Source: Fimbriimonadales bacterium (lineage in GTDB: Bacteria > Armatimonadota > Fimbriimonadia > Fimbriimonadales > ATM1). Taken from it: a DNA stretch of 64,000 bases. Of this stretch, positions 44,993-52,712 are shown piece by piece. The notes below the pieces were generated by a model. That model saw only the letters and a list, made by a program, of their open reading frames with translations, was not told the DNA's origin and did no database searches. The stretch covers positions 1 through 64,000 of the forward strand of contig DATMAR010000002.1 of assembly GCA_035559795.1 (NCBI GenBank), in the 5' to 3' direction. Each line of letters starts with the position of its first letter. The stretch's first letter is position 1. The translations under genes and the position numbers were made by a program.

Positions 44993-46021
44993 CTACAGGA
45001 GTTTGCTAATTGCACTGCTTAATGCTTTCGCGGCTTCTCGAACGAGTGCAATCGTAGAATCATAATCCATCCTCGTAGGACCGATTACCGCAATCGTCCC
45101 CGCTTCTTGCTCTTCTAAATAAAACTTGCTCGTGATTACCGCCAAATCTTTCAAAGCATCGAGCTCGTTTTCTTCTCCGATCTTTACTGTTACCGAATCT
45201 TCCGTTGGCTCGTCGATCGCTTCTTTCAACATCTGCTCGTTCTCTAAAATCGCGATGACCTTTTGAAAAGCATCGTAATCCCGGCGAAATTCCGGCTGAG
45301 AAACGAGAAACGTAGCTCCTTCACTAATGATTTTTCCAGAAACCAACTGACTGCACAAGGTGCGGATGGATTTCCATGCACGTAATAGGAGTTGCTGAGC
45401 AGCAGGCTTAAGATAATTCTCTTGAGGTGCAGACATCCTCGAAATCGCTCGGATCGTGCGATTTACTAAAAGGGTTTCGAGAACTTTCGAGACGTAATGG
45501 ATATCTTGCAATGTCGTGTCGGGTGTCGCATCAATAATTCTGTTCTCTACGATTCCCGCTCCGTAAACGACAGTAATGAGAACTTTTTGTGAGGAAATAC
45601 CGGAAAGAAAAACGTGCCGAATCGTGGTTGCTTGCTCGCGTAATGCAAAAGCGGCCGCGACATAATGAGTCAAGCGCGAGAGTAACCGGCACGTTTCTAC
45701 GAGCAGTTCGTTGACACCCTTTTCTCCTCGTAAAACCTCCCTCACCCGCCGCTGAGCTTCGGGAGGAATTACCGGTTCGACGAGCCGGTTCACGTAATAA
45801 CGGTAGCCTGTATCCGAGGGAATTCTCCCAGCAGAGGTGTACGGCTGTTCGAGATACCCTCTTTCGGACATGTCTGCCAGTTCGTGCCGAATCATTGCCG
45901 GTCCGATACCTATGGGATACTTCTCGGCAATTGCCTTACTGCCTACTGGCTCGGCAGTCCTAACGTGTTCGACGACTACTGCCTTAAGAATCGCCTCTTT
46001 ACGTTGCGACAGTTCTTCCAT
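44993..46021 (-). CDS. hrcA: Heat-inducible transcription repressor HrcA
   Basis: A repressor of class I heat-shock operons that binds CIRCE elements (342 aa). The N-terminal winged helix has KAIAEKYPIGIGPAMIRHELADMSERGYLEQPYTSAGRIPSDTGYRYYV, the HrcA signature (RIPTDxGYR-like). The GAF-like middle and the C-terminal domain follow (ATPDTTLQDIHYVSKVL; AVIGPTRMDYDSTIALV). I start at MEELSQ (46021). No CIRCE repeat and no grpE, dnaK or dnaJ gene is in the window, so its targets lie elsewhere. It is divergent from the M1 peptidase gene. Confidence 0.92.
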   Translation of the reverse strand: MEELSQRKEAILKAVVVEHVRTAEPVGSKAIAEKYPIGIGPAMIRHELADMSERGYLEQPYTSAGRIPSDTGYRYYVNRLVEPVIPPEAQRRVREVLRGEKGVNELLVETCRLLSRLTHYVAAAFALREQATTIRHVFLSGISSQKVLITVVYGAGIVENRIIDATPDTTLQDIHYVSKVLETLLVNRTIRAISRMSAPQENYLKPAAQQLLLRAWKSIRTLCSQLVSGKIISEGATFLVSQPEFRRDYDAFQKVIAILENEQMLKEAIDEPTEDSVTVKIGEENELDALKDLAVITSKFYLEEQEAGTIAVIGPTRMDYDSTIALVREAAKALSSAISKLL

Positions 46022-46055
46022 AAGTGCTTTTAAAAAAATCCTACCGCATCTGTGC

Positions 46056-46084
46056 TTACTTTGCATAGATTTAGCCGTTATACT
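46056..46084 (+). promoter_or_regulatory. Promoter of the M1 peptidase gene, leaderless arrangement
   Basis: TTACTT (46056-46061), a 17-nt spacer and TATACT (46079-46084), ending 8 nt before the ATG at 46093. Confidence 0.55.
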
Positions 46085-46092
46085 CATTGACG

Positions 46093-47985
46093 ATGAAACG
46101 CCTGCTTTTAGCGCTTCATGCGCTTCTTATCGTAAGCCTTCTCTCCGGTTTTCAAAACACGAACCAGAATGAATACGAGGCATTTTTCGATAAAGTCTTT
46201 CTCGCCGCTCGAACTGGCAATTTCGAAAACCTAAAACCTCTATTTGTAGACCCGAATTATATGCGCCCTCTGGAACAAATGACTTCGAGGAGCGCTGAAC
46301 TTCGCAAAATCGGCTGCTCTTTTGTTCCCGCCCCACCCGGTTTCGAAAACTACGGAAAAAATTGGATAGTATTTTATAAATACCAGCGCGCCGAAGACAC
46401 ACACGATGTCGTTTATCCCATCGTCGTAACAGGCTTGGGTCTTCGTTTAGGTGCTGAAATCCCCGTAGATGTAGAAGTTCCCTATTCCATAGAGCATTAC
46501 GATTTCGATGTCTACTTGAACGAACGAGAAAAACGGGCAGACTTCACTACGACGATGAAAATCAAACGTACTGGAAAACCTTCTTCTATTCTCATGCGAA
46601 TCAATTATAAATACGTTGTGCAAAATGCGAGTTTGAATGGAAAAGAGTTACCTTTACATATTAACCAAAAGCCAGGTAGTTATACACTATCTTCGGAGCG
46701 TTCCGAATTGGTGCAATCCGGAAGCATCGTTTACGTTTCGAATGCTGGCGATGGTGGCACGCTCGAATTGAAATATTCCGCACAGGTCGACGAACCCGGT
46801 TGCGACGAAATCGTAGAAAATCATGCTTTGTTTACTTCGTATTGGTGGCCATTCATCGGATTGCAACCCGCTCCTTCACATACGAAGATCAACGTACCTT
46901 CGAATTGGTACGCCTGGGGAGTCGGCAATAAAATTAAAGAAAGCGTTAGCAACAATCGCAAAATCGTCGAGTTCGAAAACCAAGTACCGATATGTTTCCA
47001 TCACATCGTTGCAGGTCCTTATCTTCTGGCATATGAAGTAAAAGACCAGGGAAGAACTTTTCGCGCGTGGCATTGGGGAAGCATAGACGAAAAGCGGGGA
47101 AAACACGACGCAGAAATGGCAAAAGTCGCTGTCGCTTTCTTCGAACGTCGTTTCGGAAAATTTCCTTATCAAGGTTACGATATCATCGATACTCCGGAAT
47201 TTTATGGATTGGAAGCATACAGTTTCACCATTCTTTCACCTCGCATAACGGAATGGGCTACGTCTCATGAAATCGGGCATACCTATTTCGGCGGCCTCGT
47301 TCCGAATACCTATTTGCACAGTATATGGAACGAAACTCTCACGCAATATATAGACAGCATACAATTCAAAAACAACAGCGACCGTTCTTTGGAATCGGGA
47401 TATGCACTGCGAAAAACTCCTGTCGCTCTCGATTCTCCATTTACTCCTCATGGTCCTTTCGGCTTGGTCGGATATATGCGAGGAGCCTACACGATGAAAA
47501 TGCTCGAAAACGAACTCGGGCTCGAGACGATGAACGCATGTTTGCGCGCATTAGTCGAAAAGCGTTTCGGAAAAGCCACAGAATGGAGCGACATCGAAAA
47601 AATCTTTAACGAAACAGCAGGTCGTTCTCTCTCATGGTTCTTCGAGCAATGGATACGTGGTTCGAACTTTCCCACGATTACAGTAGAAAGACTTTATGTA
47701 GAACCTGGTCCTGAGGGGGGGTTCAATACGAGTGTAAGGTTTCAACAAACAGGAACTGCTAAACCTTTTCGTTTGCGCTTTGTCGTCGTTCTTTCGGCAG
47801 GTATCGAACAGAAGAGATTCCCTATAGTGATGACACAATCGGCTCAGCAATACAACCTCGAAACCCCATGGCGTCCAGAAAAAATGACCGTCGACCCGAT
47901 GGGTTGGACCCTCGCAGATGTGCCTGAACCGGTGGTTATCGAAACAAACAAAGCATGGCAAAAATCTGGCGCGACGAAGAACTGA
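46093..47985 (+). CDS. Secreted M1-family (gluzincin) metallopeptidase
   Basis: A 630-aa exported protein (signal MKRLLLALHALLIVSLLSG). After a beta-rich N-terminal domain, a thermolysin-like catalytic domain has SHEIGHTYFGG and, 18 residues on, the third zinc ligand in IWNETLTQYID. The usual M1 GAMEN-type exopeptidase motif is replaced by a YGLEAYSF segment, so it is a divergent M1 peptidase. The helical C-terminal end is followed by about 100 beta-type residues. Its 3' end overlaps the ilvC start by 31 nt, an odd pairing of a protease with an amino acid biosynthesis gene. Confidence 0.88.
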   Translation: MKRLLLALHALLIVSLLSGFQNTNQNEYEAFFDKVFLAARTGNFENLKPLFVDPNYMRPLEQMTSRSAELRKIGCSFVPAPPGFENYGKNWIVFYKYQRAEDTHDVVYPIVVTGLGLRLGAEIPVDVEVPYSIEHYDFDVYLNEREKRADFTTTMKIKRTGKPSSILMRINYKYVVQNASLNGKELPLHINQKPGSYTLSSERSELVQSGSIVYVSNAGDGGTLELKYSAQVDEPGCDEIVENHALFTSYWWPFIGLQPAPSHTKINVPSNWYAWGVGNKIKESVSNNRKIVEFENQVPICFHHIVAGPYLLAYEVKDQGRTFRAWHWGSIDEKRGKHDAEMAKVAVAFFERRFGKFPYQGYDIIDTPEFYGLEAYSFTILSPRITEWATSHEIGHTYFGGLVPNTYLHSIWNETLTQYIDSIQFKNNSDRSLESGYALRKTPVALDSPFTPHGPFGLVGYMRGAYTMKMLENELGLETMNACLRALVEKRFGKATEWSDIEKIFNETAGRSLSWFFEQWIRGSNFPTITVERLYVEPGPEGGFNTSVRFQQTGTAKPFRLRFVVVLSAGIEQKRFPIVMTQSAQQYNLETPWRPEKMTVDPMGWTLADVPEPVVIETNKAWQKSGATKN

Positions 47986-48914
47986 GTCTCTCTCCGTTGC
48001 GAGACAAAACCATCGCGGTTTTGGGTTTCGGTTCGCAAGGTCGCGCGCAGTCTCTCAATCTTCGCGATAGCGGACTCTCCGTCGTCGTCGGATTACGCGA
48101 AGGAAGCGAAAGTTTTAATCAAGCGAAGGAATGCGGATTAGAAACTGCTGAAATTGGCGAAGCATGCGCAATGTCCGATGTATTAGCGGTTTTAATTCCG
48201 GAGCGAGCGCAAAAAGAGGTATTCGAAAAATACCTTAATCCTAATGCGAAACAAAACGCGCATGTCATTTTCGCTCATGGCTACAACATCGTTTATGAAA
48301 TCGTCACACCGAGAGAAGACCTGAAAATATCTTTAGTCGCTCCGAAAGGTATAGGACCTCGATTACGTAGTTTCTTTGAGCAAGGGAGTGGAGTTCCTGC
48401 GCTCATTGCTTCGCGAAACGATGATTTAGAAATAGCGAAGGCTTACGCAAAAGCCCTGGGCTGCGGTCGAGTCGCCGTTATCGAATCGAGTTTTCGAGAA
48501 GAAACAGAAACGGACTTATTCGGAGAGCAAGTGGTGCTCTGTGGGGGGCTCGTGGAACTCGCTCGCTCGGCGTTCATGACCTTAGTCGAAGCCGGCTATT
48601 CGCCTGAAGCGGCTTACTTCGAGTGCGTTTACGAAATTAAACTTATCGCAGACTTAATTTTCGAATATGGAATTGCTGGAATGATCGAAAAAATCAGCGA
48701 CACCGCACAATTCGGAGCGATGACCCAAGGGAAAAGAATCATAGATGACCATGTAAAAGAAGAAATGAAGAGACTTTTAAAAAATATACGAAGCGGCGAT
48801 TTCGCGCAAACTTTTACCAAAGAACAAGAGAATAACCTAAAGAATGTATTCGAATGGCGTGAATCATTAAAGAAAGAACTTCTCGAGGAAGTTCGACGCA
48901 AACTGAACTTATAA
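47955..48914 (+). CDS. ilvC: Ketol-acid reductoisomerase
   Basis: The second common step of Ile/Val/Leu synthesis (319 aa, class I length). The Rossmann loop is VLGFGSQGRAQSLNLRDSG, with an Arg-Glu-Gly-Ser segment (LREGS) suited to NADPH. APKGIGPRLRS, and the Mg-binding acidic residues in DLFGEQVVLCGGLVEL and the later YECVYEIKLIADLI-like helix, are conserved. The start overlaps the M1 peptidase gene by 31 nt and has no separate promoter, so it is cotranscribed with it. VLCGGL is written with a G6 run. Confidence 0.95.
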   Translation: MAKIWRDEELSLSPLRDKTIAVLGFGSQGRAQSLNLRDSGLSVVVGLREGSESFNQAKECGLETAEIGEACAMSDVLAVLIPERAQKEVFEKYLNPNAKQNAHVIFAHGYNIVYEIVTPREDLKISLVAPKGIGPRLRSFFEQGSGVPALIASRNDDLEIAKAYAKALGCGRVAVIESSFREETETDLFGEQVVLCGGLVELARSAFMTLVEAGYSPEAAYFECVYEIKLIADLIFEYGIAGMIEKISDTAQFGAMTQGKRIIDDHVKEEMKRLLKNIRSGDFAQTFTKEQENNLKNVFEWRESLKKELLEEVRRKLNL

Positions 48915-48940
48915 CGATTTTCTTGTAATTCTTTACGAAG

Positions 48941-49090
48941 TTACAACACCGGCATATCTCCGCCTTCTGTCCCTTTCGCCTTTTGAGCCTCGGGAGGCAA
49001 TTGCCCTTCGCCTGGCTCAGGCGAGCCCGAACATCCGGATAAGAAGAGTATCAAAAAGAAGATGGTAAAAAACAGGAACGACTTTTGCAT
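48941..49090 (-). CDS. Very small lipoprotein (49 aa)
   Basis: A short gene convergent to ilvC encoding MQKSFLFFTIFFLILFLSGC followed by a 29-residue Gly/Pro/Glu-rich tail (SGSPEPGEGQLPPEAQKAKG, then TEGGDMPVL). The lipobox LSGC at residue 20 is textbook, so despite its size it is probably a real surface lipopeptide. No clear Shine-Dalgarno site was seen. The function is unknown. Confidence 0.6.
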   Translation of the reverse strand: MQKSFLFFTIFFLILFLSGCSGSPEPGEGQLPPEAQKAKGTEGGDMPVL

Positions 49091-49248
49091 GGTTTTGTTA
49101 TTTTACAACATTCTTTTTAGTGTCTTAGCACACAAGCCGAGGTATGGAGTCGTAGGTATTCGCCCGTTTTTCAAAAGTAGCTATCTATTTGTACGAAGAA
49201 GCGGGTCTCCATGCGTAGCATGGGGAACCTGTATAAAAAAGGGCTTTT

Positions 49249-49271
49249 ATCGCGCCTAACGGCGCTCCTAC
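49249..49271. repeat. REP-like palindrome
   Basis: ATCGCGCCTAACGGCGCTCCTAC, one copy of the dispersed element, between the tiny lipoprotein gene and the ACT protein gene. Confidence 0.7.
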
Positions 49272-49295
49272 TCTGGTGAGTCTTTCGGAATGCAT

Positions 49296-49336
49296 AACCC
49301 CCACCTCTGCTCGCTTCGCTCACAGAAGGGGGGGTT
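49296..49336. repeat. Long hairpin with CTCGCTTCGCTC core
   Basis: AACCCCC-ACCTCTG, then the core CTCGCTTCGCTC, then ACAGAAG-GGGGGTT: a stem of about 14 bp, 30 nt before the end of the ACT gene on the minus strand. It may end transcription of that gene. The core matches the complement of the 30.8-kb hairpin. Confidence 0.6.
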
Positions 49337-49366
49337 GAAGCGCAACGAATCAAAAGTGCAACAGGA

Positions 49367-49762
49367 TCACGAAAGTGCAGCAAGCGCTTTGTCGTTGTCT
49401 TTCGTTTTAATCACGAACAAACTACGACCCTCGAGGGCAGTCGCGTTGCAGTACTCTACATCGACTCCTTCATCTGCTAACTTTTTCAAAATCTCGGCGC
49501 ATGAACCAGGAGCATTTGGAACATCCACCAAAAGCACATCCGAACCTTGGCAAGAATAACCTGCATTCTGGATTGCCGAACACGCTTTATCGTAATCATC
49601 CGCTACGACGTGTATACAAGCCTCGTTCGGTCCCATCTCATATCCTACGATTCCGTTCAGATTTACGCCTGCTTTTGCGACCGTTTCCAGCAATTTAGCT
49701 CCAGCGCCTCTTTCGTTCGGCAACGTGATGATGCACTCTTTACCTTTTCTTACGTTTGCCAT
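49367..49762 (-). CDS. Tandem ACT-domain protein
   Basis: A 131-aa cytoplasmic protein made of two ACT domains: residues 8-65 (ECIITLPNERGAGAKLLETVAKAGVNLNGI) and 72-130 (DVLLVDVPNAPGSCAEILKKLADEGVDVEY). ACT domains bind amino acids; stand-alone versions regulate enzymes or transport, and the ligand here is unknown. The start is set by GAGGAGGC before the ATG at 49762; an earlier in-frame ATG would add 23 residues without a ribosome site. Confidence 0.88.
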   Translation of the reverse strand: MANVRKGKECIITLPNERGAGAKLLETVAKAGVNLNGIVGYEMGPNEACIHVVADDYDKACSAIQNAGYSCQGSDVLLVDVPNAPGSCAEILKKLADEGVDVEYCNATALEGRSLFVIKTKDNDKALAALS

Positions 49763-49927
49763 GATTTGCCTCCTCAGTTTTTCATTTGCGGCTTCGAAAG
49801 CCTTTACTTTTGGAATGTTAATTATACACAAAATCCGAGAATTTCCTCCTAAGCCAAGAGCATTTTCCCAACCGAGGAGAGTGCCTTCGTTAGACGTTCG
49901 TAAATCACCTTATAGAAATGCAATCGT

Positions 49928-50647
49928 TTATATGCCTATTTCGATTCCTTTTTTCGTAATCTGAAAGGGAATCCAATCTATCGGGTGTGAAACACATTCC
50001 ATCTTCTCGATTCGAAACTCGCGTTGCAAACGCATATTCACTTCCCGTATTCGAAAACGAATGATATTATTGGCAAGCATCAACGTGAAATCTATTAAAC
50101 GGTTGACCAACGCATCGCGCTCTCTCGATTCGTGAACGATATCGAAATTCGTCATCCGACTGTGATGACACCAGTTCACGGTCCACTGTTCGATCTCATG
50201 CCAATTCTTCTCAGGCAACTCATGAAAGATGTGCTCGTAACTATCTCCGAAAACGAAACGCGTCACTCCCGCTTTCGACAGTTCCAGGTCTATTCTTTTC
50301 ATCTCTTCGAAATCTGCCAAAGCGAAATATCGGACATAAGGATCTCTTTTGTATTCATCGTGATGAGGAAACGCTTGAATCGGGATGAATCGGGAATCCT
50401 TTTCGTAACGCGTGATATCCCAACCGAATGATTGGAAATAACGACGCATTTGCGTCCAGGGTCTGTCATATACGTCCCACGCAACCGTTTCACCTGCTTG
50501 TAACCCAGCCCAAATAAAACTCATCGCAAATACGCGCTTCCCTGCCCCGGGTGGACCCAATAAAAGCGAGCGAGAACCGCGTGGAATCCCTCCTATGATT
50601 TCGTCCAAACCCCTGATTCCCGTTGCTTGGAGATCGACTTCGTGCAT
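49928..50647 (-). CDS. KaiC/RecA-superfamily ATPase-like protein with altered Walker A
   Basis: A 239-aa protein of the KaiC-like (RAD55) type. It begins with the family's IRGLDEIIGGIPRGSRSLLLGPPGAGK and keeps FIWAGLQAGETVAWDVYDRP and a Walker B-like RFVFGDS. The Walker A is GPPGAGKR: Arg stands where Thr/Ser should ligate Mg, so ATP hydrolysis is doubtful. Single-domain KaiC-like proteins act in signalling or motility in bacteria and archaea; the role here is unknown. TAAACT lies 9 nt before the ATG (50657-50662), again without a ribosome site. Confidence 0.8.
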   Translation of the reverse strand: MHEVDLQATGIRGLDEIIGGIPRGSRSLLLGPPGAGKRVFAMSFIWAGLQAGETVAWDVYDRPWTQMRRYFQSFGWDITRYEKDSRFIPIQAFPHHDEYKRDPYVRYFALADFEEMKRIDLELSKAGVTRFVFGDSYEHIFHELPEKNWHEIEQWTVNWCHHSRMTNFDIVHESRERDALVNRLIDFTLMLANNIIRFRIREVNMRLQREFRIEKMECVSHPIDWIPFQITKKGIEIGI

Positions 50648-50691
50648 GAGACTTTTAGTTTATCGAAATTGAAATTCGCAAATGAATTCCC

Positions 50692-50766
50692 TGGAGCCGA
50701 TGGTCGGATTCGAACCGACGACCTGCGGTTTACGAAACCGCTGCTCTACCGCTGAGCTACATCGGC
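50692..50766 (-). tRNA. tRNA-Thr (anticodon CGT)
   Basis: On the minus strand: acceptor GCCGATG/CATCGGC, D arm AGCTCAGCGGTAGAGC, anticodon stem GCGGT/ACCGC with loop TTCGTAA (anticodon CGT, reading ACG), T arm TCGG-TTCGAAT-CCGA, discriminator T and an encoded CCA. TAAGAT upstream (minus strand) may be its -10. Confidence 0.95.
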
Positions 50767-50829
50767 GGGGGATTTTTATCTTACCTTGGATTTTCCTGAA
50801 GGAAAAAGTCGTATCATTGTTAACAAACA

Positions 50830-51501
50830 ATGCAGCGTAAAGGATTTTCGCTCATCGAACTGCTCGTCGTGATTGCAATTCTGGCGCTTCTCGCCGCGCT
50901 GCTCTTTCCCGTTTATTTCCGCGCAAAAAACGCGAGCAAACAATCCAAATGCCTCAACAATCTCAAGCAAATCGGCGGGGCGTTTATGCTTTACATGCAA
51001 GATTACGATGACATTTGGCCCTTCGGCGTAGACCCGGCGGATAAATATACTCCCGATATCTGGAACGATTATCCGGAATTCAAAGCGAGAATCCCTTCCA
51101 TCCCTCTCATGCACGAATTATTGCAACCTTATCTCCCTTCGAAAGCAGTATGGGAATGCCCAGCCGATAAAGGGCAAATCATAGACGACGTCTCTTTTCA
51201 TATTCTCGAAAGCATGCCGAGTAGTTACGAAAAATTCGGAACGAGTTATTACTATCGCACCGAACTCACAGTGAAAAGTTTGATAAGTTCGAGCATCCCC
51301 AATCTTCCCGAAATCAATGTTTATTTCGACGGCTCTGGGGCGTGGCACACGGGCGAACCGCTTTTAGAACGGAACGATTCTTGGGAAGAAATCCAACAGA
51401 AATTGAAAAATTACCGTTATAACGTCCTTTGGGGTGACTTTCATGCGAAAAACGTCTCTCGCGAACAATACTGGGCAGCGTGGCAAACTCCTCTTCTCTA
51501 A
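50830..51501 (+). CDS. Type II/IV pseudopilin
   Basis: A 223-aa pseudopilin: a short leader MQRKG then [22 protein letters not shown] with Glu at mature position 5, and a globular domain with [19 protein letters not shown] and a C-terminal VLWGDFHAK segment. It is similar in layout to the pseudopilin at 2.6-3.5 kb but of a different sequence. It probably builds a secretion or adhesion fibre whose machinery is elsewhere. The next gene starts inside its last codons, so the two are coupled. Confidence 0.9.
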   Translation: MQRKGFSLIELLVVIAILALLAALLFPVYFRAKNASKQSKCLNNLKQIGGAFMLYMQDYDDIWPFGVDPADKYTPDIWNDYPEFKARIPSIPLMHELLQPYLPSKAVWECPADKGQIIDDVSFHILESMPSSYEKFGTSYYYRTELTVKSLISSSIPNLPEINVYFDGSGAWHTGEPLLERNDSWEEIQQKLKNYRYNVLWGDFHAKNVSREQYWAAWQTPLL

Positions 51502-52670
51502 TCATAAGACCTGACGCTGTCATCTTTCCTGACGGGAGGATCCAACCCGATATCGAAGTTTGCATTGAACAAGGCCGTATAAGCGAACTCCGTCCACGAA
51601 AATCGCGCACAGGAAAAGAGGATGGACTTTTATTATCCGCTGCATTCGTAAATGCTCATTCTCATCTCGAATATTACGACTGTATCGGACGATGGAAAGG
51701 CGTCGAATATTGGAAATTCATCGAAGAGATTACAGAATTAAAACCACGAAGAGAACGCGCGCACGTCCTCGAACAGGCGCAAATCGCTGCCAAACTCCAA
51801 TTGACCACCGGAATATCGGCAATCGCCGAGTGGATGGACTGGAATGTAAGCCTTTCTGCTTTAGAAGAAGCAAAACTCGATGGAAGATTATTTCAGGAAG
51901 TGATAACGGGATATGGAAACGAAGATTGGGAAAACGAAATAACGATAATGAAAACTCTTCTCGAAGAGCATAAACGACATATCCACCTGCCCATTACTTT
52001 AGCCCCCCATGCATCATTCACTGTGCATCCTTCGGTATTCGAGGCATTGAAAACCGAAAACCCCACTTCTATACATGTCGCAGAACATCCCATCGAAAAC
52101 GAATTCTTCCGCTTCGGGAAAGGACCAATTGCAGAGGCATTTCGAAAGCGCGGAATACATTTCGAGCCTTTAGGCTGCAGCAGTATCGAATATTTAGATT
52201 CGAAGGGCTTTCTTAAACCAACTACGCAACTCGTTCATGTCTGCGATGTATCTCGAGAAGAAATCGAAATCCTCGCATCTCGTGGGGTAACCGTTGCGCA
52301 TTGCCCCCGTTCGAACGAAAATCTTTTATGCCCCCCCGCACCGGTCGCTCGCATGCGCGAAAAAGAGATACCTGTGGGACTCGGGCTCGATAGTGCTGCT
52401 ACCTCTGGTGAAATAGATATGTTCGCTGAAATACGCGCAGCGCTTCGTGCTGCCAAAATACGAGGCGAACCCCTCACGCCAGAAGATGTTTGGACGATGG
52501 CGACTACAGAAGGCGCAAAATCAATTTTTCTTTCACGCAACTGGAACATCGAACAGGGAGGAAACCCTGATTTGATTTTAATAAACCCAGGAAAAGCACG
52601 AAATTTAGAAGAACTGATTCGATTCGCCAGCCCGCGAGCGATAACGAAACTTATACGCTTAAAAAAATAA
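51480..52670 (+). CDS. Amidohydrolase (ATZ/TRZ, aminofutalosine deaminase-like)
   Basis: A metal-dependent deaminase/hydrolase of the amidohydrolase superfamily (396 aa). Metal ligands are visible in order: AHSHLEY (HxH), HVAEH, LVHVCD and [12 protein letters not shown], i.e. the subtype III single-metal pattern used by adenosine, SAH, guanine and aminofutalosine deaminases. The C-terminal PDLILINPG is the composite beta domain. The start is a GTG at 51480, overlapping the pseudopilin by 22 nt. The substrate cannot be told; no menaquinone-pathway gene is adjacent. Confidence 0.85.
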   Translation: MANSSSLIIRPDAVIFPDGRIQPDIEVCIEQGRISELRPRKSRTGKEDGLLLSAAFVNAHSHLEYYDCIGRWKGVEYWKFIEEITELKPRRERAHVLEQAQIAAKLQLTTGISAIAEWMDWNVSLSALEEAKLDGRLFQEVITGYGNEDWENEITIMKTLLEEHKRHIHLPITLAPHASFTVHPSVFEALKTENPTSIHVAEHPIENEFFRFGKGPIAEAFRKRGIHFEPLGCSSIEYLDSKGFLKPTTQLVHVCDVSREEIEILASRGVTVAHCPRSNENLLCPPAPVARMREKEIPVGLGLDSAATSGEIDMFAEIRAALRAAKIRGEPLTPEDVWTMATTEGAKSIFLSRNWNIEQGGNPDLILINPGKARNLEELIRFASPRAITKLIRLKK

Positions 52671-52705
52671 GACCTATAAGATTTTTTTTTCGTCTTATAG
52701 GTCTT
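52669..52705. terminator. Bidirectional rho-independent terminator
   Basis: AAGACCTATAAGA (52669-52681) and TCTTATAGGTCTT (52693-52705) are perfect 13-bp inverted repeats between convergent genes. On the minus strand the stem is followed by TATTTTTTT, a good terminator for the metalloprotease gene; on the plus strand TCTGATTTTA follows. Confidence 0.85.
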
Positions 52706-52712
52706 TCTGATT

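Noticed and set aside
46022-46092. CIRCE operator in the hrcA upstream region
   Set aside because: No TTAGCACTC-N9-GAGTGCTAA inverted repeat was found here or elsewhere in the window.
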